From Patiria pectinifera (lineage: Eukaryota; Echinodermata; Asteroidea; Valvatida; Asterinidae), in the NCBI GenBank assembly GCA_029964075.1, contig CM057142.1, positions 139,770-203,769 on the forward strand: a stretch of DNA of 64,000 bases, read 5' to 3'. Below are positions 59,101-64,000 of this stretch, piece after piece. The notes below the pieces were generated by a model. The model saw only the letters and a program-made list of their open reading frames with translations. It did not search any database and was not told the DNA's origin. The translations under genes and the position numbers were made by a program. Within the stretch, counting starts at the first letter, position 1. Every line of letters starts with the position of its first letter.

Positions 59101-62100
59101 TGTGGCAGTATGCTGAGTCCCTCTTAACTCTTTAAAGAGAGTAAGACCAAGTGAGGGAGTACTTGTCCAAAGAATTCATACCTTTATTTGTCATATTTTG
59201 TGCAATAAGCCATTTGCGAGTAACCCATACCCTCTGGGATTTACATTTGAAGAACATCTGATACACTGACTTGCTCAGAATGCTTGGCACATTTTAACTT
59301 TAAATTCTCCAGACCAAAGACACTTTTGCTAATCACATGATTCGGGGCAAGCTCTTGCATACGTAGTTACGTAAGAGATGCTCTGCACAGGGTAAGCCTT
59401 GAGGATTTTTTTTTGTATAGCAAAACTGCGATGCAAATTTTGATTTGCATAGCAGTTTACCAATTTTGCATAGCAGTTTTGTTATACTCAAATTTAGCCT
59501 CGGCTTTGCAATTACTATTTACCTGTCAGTGTCTAAAGAATAGTGATGAGAAAAGGGCTCGATTTACCCGGGTGCACGCATGCACCAGTGCATGTACTGT
59601 ACATGTAATTTTTGCTTGTGCACGTAGCTTTTTTACTGAGCATGCACGACGTGCATGTAACTTTTTTAGCCACCAAAATACTCATTTCATGCATATATTT
59701 ACCAGTGAGTGAGAATAAGAATCAAGTTTGTTGAATACTTGACCAGATAGTGTACAAACGTGTTATTTCTTTTATAAATCCATAAATTATTCCTCGCACA
59801 GTCGCAGCAGATTCAAAGTACGAGGTAAAATCTCAACGTACCGGTACGTCCTGCAACCTCCTCCGATCATGCACGTGATTTACCACGTGATACATGCTGC
59901 GGATAATTTGGTATCGCACTGATGCTCCGGGCATTCCTTTTGTCCAGATCATAAGTGCGATTCCAAAATATTAGCTGCGTTTATCACGTGGTCTCTTATT
60001 GGCCGATCAGACGCCGCCTGTTTACAAACTAAACACGTACAGATTTTATACAGCTGAACAAAATTCACGTTCTTTTTCAGTATTTAAGCTTAACTAAATC
60101 AAAACATGATGAATGTTCACCATGTCCGATAGTTGTGGAATTCAGTGGACCGAAATTTGGTGGCAAGTACACTTTGTGTCAACTTTTCATGATCAAAATG
60201 TTGTATAGCAGTTTTGCAATGCAATTTGAAAATTGCGTCGCAGTCGGCCTCGAATGTGTCGCAAATTGCGATGCGATACCGCTTATTGCGGACCCTGGCT
60301 CTGCACCAATACATTGTTCACCATGGGTGAGAATGGCACAAAGACACCAGACCATGCCGGAGCTTGGGGTTGCTAGTATAAGGCTTGCCCCGAATCACGT
60401 GATATAGTAACAGTCTCTTTGGTCGGGAGAATGCAAATTTTAAACATAAAAAGCAATGGATTAAGTCAGCATTCCAGATTTTATTCAAATTTAACTCGCA
60501 AATGGCTTATTACTGAATTTCTGTTTCGGATGTTTCATCAGGTAGAATAAAGAACATTTAAAAAAAAAAGTAACAAATACTGTTTTTTTTTTTTTTTCAA
60601 TGAAGGGAGGGAGCGCGACAGCAGAGCAGATTTTCCATGATACTGCAGGCTGGAAAAACCTGGAAACCTGGATGAAGTGAGTTGATCGCGTAAAACACAT
60701 TTTATGACAAAATTATGGTCTATTTGTAGTCCATATTTCTACTCAATTTTTATTACCCCAAGATGTCCTAGTTCTGCTAAAAATCCACCAAGGCACAGTA
60801 AACCAATGACAAAAATAAGCTTTGTGTTAAGTACTTCTTGTTTGATCAATGGCCTGAATCCTTCAAATTACTTAAAGGGAATATACAACATTTGCAAATG
60901 TCAGAAAACAAAACTACCAAATTATCATGAAATACCTTACTTGACTGTAAGTGAATAATGGCTTCAAGCATCCTGTGAAATCATGGCACATGGTGTGCTA
61001 TCATTTTCAAGAAAAGCGGAATTTTTGTTATGCCAGCTGTACCTATCGGTACATGTACATGTACCAGTTACCTCTTTAGTCTGTTGATAGAATTTGACTG
61101 GTCACAGTGTTTACACGAATGTGATCTGACTGTTTTTTTTACAAGCCAGTATTAATGATGTGCAAACCCGACCCGAAACCGACCCGACCCGAAACCGACT
61201 TCGGGTCGGGTCGGTTTGTCCATCTTTTCAGTCGGGTCGGGCCGATTTCGGTTTTGCCTTTTCATTTTTGGGTCGGGTCGGGTCGGGTCGGTTTAGCCAT
61301 CTTTTGAAAAAATCGAAATAAACCGAAACAGTTAAGAAATTTAGGTGATGCAACATTATTGACAGTCACTGTGACCGCAGCCCATTGTGTGGTGTGGCCA
61401 CTGAGCGCATAATCAAGTTCCCAAGGTATTAATTTCTCCAGTCGGATGGGACTGACAGTGAAATAGATACATTGTAACAGTTTTCATGATACCGCGTGAT
61501 GATACCATGCGTTTGTTCAATAAGCGGAGTTACTCTCGATCAACCCACTGAGTATGACAGAGAGAGAGAGACGATGGTTTTGCAAAAGAATTCATGCCAC
61601 TTGGGTAATGGCAGGCACAAAAAAGGAATCACTTTGTCCAAGCCAGGTAGTCGGTTTTTTTTCGTTTTTTTTTTCGGTTCGGGTCGGTTTTACCTTATTT
61701 TTTGTCGGGTCAGGTCGGGTCAGTTTGAGGGAGTTAAGATTGGTTTCGGTTCGGATTCGGTTTATATCTCTAATGTTTCGGGTCAGTTTGGCCTGGTCAA
61801 CCCGACCCGATGCACATCATTAGTCTGTATACAAATGTATGGCAGGGGAAGTTGAAGAAAATGTTGACAGTCTGTGACTGATCAAACAGTAGGAGGGTAC
61901 ATGATATGCCTGTCTTTGTTTGGTCCAGGTGCTTGGAGTCCGTCATCAATGGATGTGGTCCTCATTTCGTCCCGTTCATCACACAGGATCTTCTAGACCT
62001 CATCTTTCAGACCCTGACCCATACCAACCGGTTCGTCAGGGAGACGGGGTACTACGTCATGTCCTCTCTGGTCAGCTGCACATCACCACAAGGTGCGTCT

Positions 62101-63991
62101 GTTGACGACAAGCTTTCCCACTTTATATAACTGACATACAGATCCTTGTCATTTGATTGGTGGAACTCACATCACATGACGTTCGTTATTGATCCCATTC
62201 ACGGCGGGGCTCAAAAAGTCCCATCCGCCCATGGGGAATGGGAAATACTATTGAACAGTTACAATCATTTTTGTTCCAAGACGCGGCAAATGCATGCTGG
62301 CGTGCGCGTTCAGCGTTGCGCGTAGCGCGTATTGTTCCAAAGAGCCAGCGCTACAGAGTTGGTTTCAAACGTTTTTCGTGAATGGGTGGTTTGGAAGAGA
62401 GAAATACATTTTCCACTAATTTTGTATTGAAATAAAAGTTCAAATATGTCAAATGACAAGGATCTACATGTTTATGTCGGTTTAAAACAAGTATTGAGTG
62501 GCTTTAAATTGTGAAATGGGAGGAATATTATCGCTCGGTAAATTTGGACTTTTCCAGTTCACTGGAAAAGTCCAGATTTTACCTTGCGATAATATTCCTC
62601 CCATTTCACTCTGAGCCACTCAATATTTGTATACTGTCCACTTTTGTGGGTTATAGATCTGTGATTTATATATAACATTATGATAAACTTAAATGGGGAG
62701 GGGGGTATAGTAGGGGTGTGCTTTTACGGGTAGTCTGGGAACCGGGTACCCGATTGAAAAAAAAACATGGTCATCTGGGTAACCGTTAAAGAAACCCAAC
62801 CCTAAATTCAAATCTCGGAAGTTGCTGTCCAGATTGTTCCTGAAGGTCCGCACGGTAATACTAACACTCTGATGTTTTAAGCCATGTTTAAAAAAATTTT
62901 GAAAGTGAGGCGTGGAGCGAATAAATAGTCTTGCACCATCCCATTCAACAGTTTACAAGGCCTTTTTACACATTACATGATTTTGTCGCAACAACTATGT
63001 CAAGCGGCAATGTGGAACACGTGCACGTGTGAACGAACAAATACGCGATATGTTGTGTGAGTTTTAAAATTAGGGCGATAAGTTGCACTACTTTGTCACG
63101 CAAATGTAAACGTGCTTATTGATATAAAACCGCGCAACTTTATCGCATGACAAAATCATGTTTGTGTAAACTAAAATTCAGGGAACACGATCAGAAATGG
63201 CTTCGTCATGAAAAAGGTCTTTTAAGCTTCATGAGATTTTGTTAAAGACTTGCTATCTTGATGTGATTGATCAGATAACGGAGACGATGCGATGGAGTTG
63301 TGTAGCGAGTTAACTGATGAGAGCCCGGTCTTGCATTATGGTGACCAGGTGGCCCAACACCTTGCTGAGGGTTTAGCAGACAACTGGAGTCAGGTTAGTG
63401 CTCAACAAACTTGAGAAATCCCAAGATAACTGCAGTAAAATTCCCAAGATTTCCCAAGACAGTCAGGGATTATGTTTCAGAAATGCGAAATGCAAGAGTA
63501 CACTTATTTATGTGTGTACTTTGTAGGTAGGGCCCACAAAGTGCTGGAAAATTCAAACTACATACTTCCAAAAGTCTTGGCAAAATCCCAAGTCTTAATG
63601 AAATATTCCCAAGGCCTGGACCAATTCCCAAATCTTGGAAAAAAATCCCAAGGAGTGGCCACACTACTTGAAGTTGGCCATTTGCAATGTTTTAAATATT
63701 AAAAAAAGTACACCTTATTTTAACCCAAAAAGGTTGTATTATAGTTTTCACACATTTCAGAGGAATGGATGTTTGCATAATACGTTCCAGTGTAGAATTT
63801 ATGTCATGGCCCTTTAAGTTTCGTGTTGTCTGTGTAACCTTTGGTTGTTTGAAAAGTATATGTCTTTTTCGTTTTCTTTAGGTGAGGATGGCCAGTTCTG
63901 TAGCGACAAGAAAGTTTCTTCTCAACCTGCCAAATTGTGAGAGCAGAGAGAAGTTCTTTCCTCTCCTCTTACCAAGGATGTGTTTGAATAG
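53130..63991 (+). CDS. HEAT/ARM-type repeat protein, 5' part (6 exons; continues past the window)
   Basis: Exons: 53130-53439, 58361-58539, 60606-60676, 61929-62092, 63275-63393, 63882-63991. GT/AG borders and phases agree, giving 317 residues plus part of a codon before the edge. The start ATG (MSTEATLQLLCGEKK) is the first in frame. The protein is helix-rich with HEAT-like pairs: LRLYALHSLNDDEARVRIAA, DLLDLIFQTLTHTNRFVRET, HLAEGLADNWSQVRMASSVA and FLLNLP. The RVR-A and QVR-ASS-A patterns are typical of HEAT B helices. The 71-bp third exon is too short to find by open frame alone; it supplies GWKNLETWMK, which joins CLESVINGCG in frame. There are no catalytic motifs and no signal or membrane segment, so a scaffold role is the family expectation, but the particular protein and its partners are not recognised. 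Introns are 0.5-4.9 kb and repeat-rich. Confidence 0.85.
53486..53671. repeat. MITE-like element, copy 2 (partner of 4657-4846)
   Basis: Starts ATGTAGCAACCTGACGCCAC and ends GTGGTGTCAGGTTGCAACAT. The interior aligns with copy 1. It lies about 45 bp after the first exon of the HEAT-repeat gene. Confidence 0.8.
53775..53905. repeat. Interspersed repeat family D, copy 2
   Basis: Partner of 30660-30815 in the same orientation; intron 1 of the HEAT-repeat gene. Confidence 0.7.
54555..54648. mobile_element. Small hAT-like element
   Basis: Ends CAGTAGCACACCCAGG and CCTGGGTGTGCCACTG, with a G/C-run interior. The flanks ACTCGAGT (54547-54554) and ACCCGAGT (54649-54656) are an 8-bp direct repeat with one mismatch. 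Confidence 0.7.
57490..57600 (-). repeat. tRNA-derived SINE-like piece, minus orientation
   Basis: On the minus strand: A-box-like GGTCCAGTGGTAAGATGTC, B-box GGGTTCGAGTCCCACC. It matches the head at 26620-26690 on both sides of the tRNA-like core, so it is a repeat and not a tRNA gene. Intron 1 of the HEAT-repeat gene. Confidence 0.7.
58660..58880 (+). repeat. SINE-like repeat related to 42225-42495
   Basis: CCACCGCTGTGACC and TTCAATTCCTGCC, then a T-rich body. It starts right after a TTTTACAG that could be mistaken for an acceptor site. Confidence 0.5.
59202..60512. mobile_element. 1.3-kb element with long degenerate inverted ends
   Basis: The outer arms GCAATAAGCCATTTGCGAGT (about 59203) and ACTCGCAAATGGCTTATTAC (about 60494) are inverse complements. 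A second matching block inside (GATTCGGGGCAAGC at 59349, GCTTGCCCCGAATC at 60381) lies about 150 bp in from each end. The interior is rich in GCATAGCAGTTTTG repeats and has no transposase frame. Intron 2 of the HEAT-repeat gene, ending about 95 bp before its short third exon. Confidence 0.7.
60868..61030. repeat. Partial relative of the 20497-21036 element
   Basis: AAAGGGAATATACAACATTTG, ACTACCAA, GAAATACCTTACT, AGCATCCTGT and ATCATTTTCAAGAAAA match the right part of the earlier element on the opposite strand. The other end is missing. Confidence 0.65.
61153..61822. mobile_element. Inverted-repeat element rich in GGGTCGGGTC
   Basis: Ends TAATGATGTGC and GCACATCATTA, each followed inward by CCCGACCCG-type repeats (left 61165-61285, right 61640-61810). 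The middle is unique sequence. The repeats make both ends strongly G/C-skewed. Intron 3 of the HEAT-repeat gene. Confidence 0.75.
62140..62465. repeat. Possible short element with 15-bp inverted ends
   Basis: AGATCCTTGTCATTT at the left and its exact inverse complement AAATGACAAGGATCT at the right enclose about 300 bp of non-coding sequence in intron 4 of the HEAT-repeat gene. Confidence 0.5.
62486..62630. repeat. Foldback palindrome, about 145 bp
   Basis: AGTATTGAGTGGCT, GAAATGGGAGGAATATTATC and GGACTTTTCCAGT are mirrored by their inverse complements, leaving almost no loop. Confidence 0.85.
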
Positions 63992-64000
63992 GTGAGTGCT

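Overview
The window is animal nuclear DNA. It has AT-rich, intron-dominated gene structure with GT/AG splice sites and long introns full of short inverted-repeat (MITE-like) elements. Frequent short motifs such as tacatgtaca and taggccta, and long G/C homopolymer runs, fit a marine invertebrate deuterostome. I lean towards an echinoderm or other ambulacrarian, but the species is inference only.

Four protein-coding genes can be assembled exon by exon, with intron phases that agree at every junction. (1) 3472-16455 (+): a 12-exon, 501-residue patatin-like phospholipase with two canonical EF-hands inserted inside the lipase domain. (2) 20233-29079 (-): a complete 7-exon galactose mutarotase (GALM, 341 residues) with all four catalytic/binding residues. 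Genes 1 and 2 are tail to tail. (3) 38586-50844 (+): a complete 9-exon, 706-residue organic anion transporter (SLCO/OATP family) with the family signature and the Kazal-like extracellular domain. (4) 53130-63991 (+), running off the right edge: the first six exons of a HEAT/ARM-type repeat protein I cannot name. Genes 2 and 3 are head to head across about 9.5 kb of repeat-filled DNA.

The most striking feature is in the seventh intron of the transporter gene (45.6-49.3 kb). It is a tandem array of 26 valine tRNA units, about 145 bp apart, all on the strand opposite to the host gene. The units carry the anticodons AAC, CAC and TAC intermingled. About 20 look intact or nearly so and six are visibly decayed. 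This one array supplies every valine anticodon class.

The rest is a mosaic of non-autonomous mobile DNA. It includes an element built from 19 copies of a palindromic 21-bp repeat, with terminal inverted repeats and a 6-bp target duplication, itself interrupted by a CAGTGGCG-ended element with an 8-bp duplication. There is also a piggyBac-like TTAA element, a 0.5-kb foldback at a TA site, an element whose terminal motif is repeated internally, tRNA-derived SINE-like pieces, and several families present two or three times. No bacterial-type operon, CRISPR array, rRNA or recognisable autonomous transposase gene was seen.
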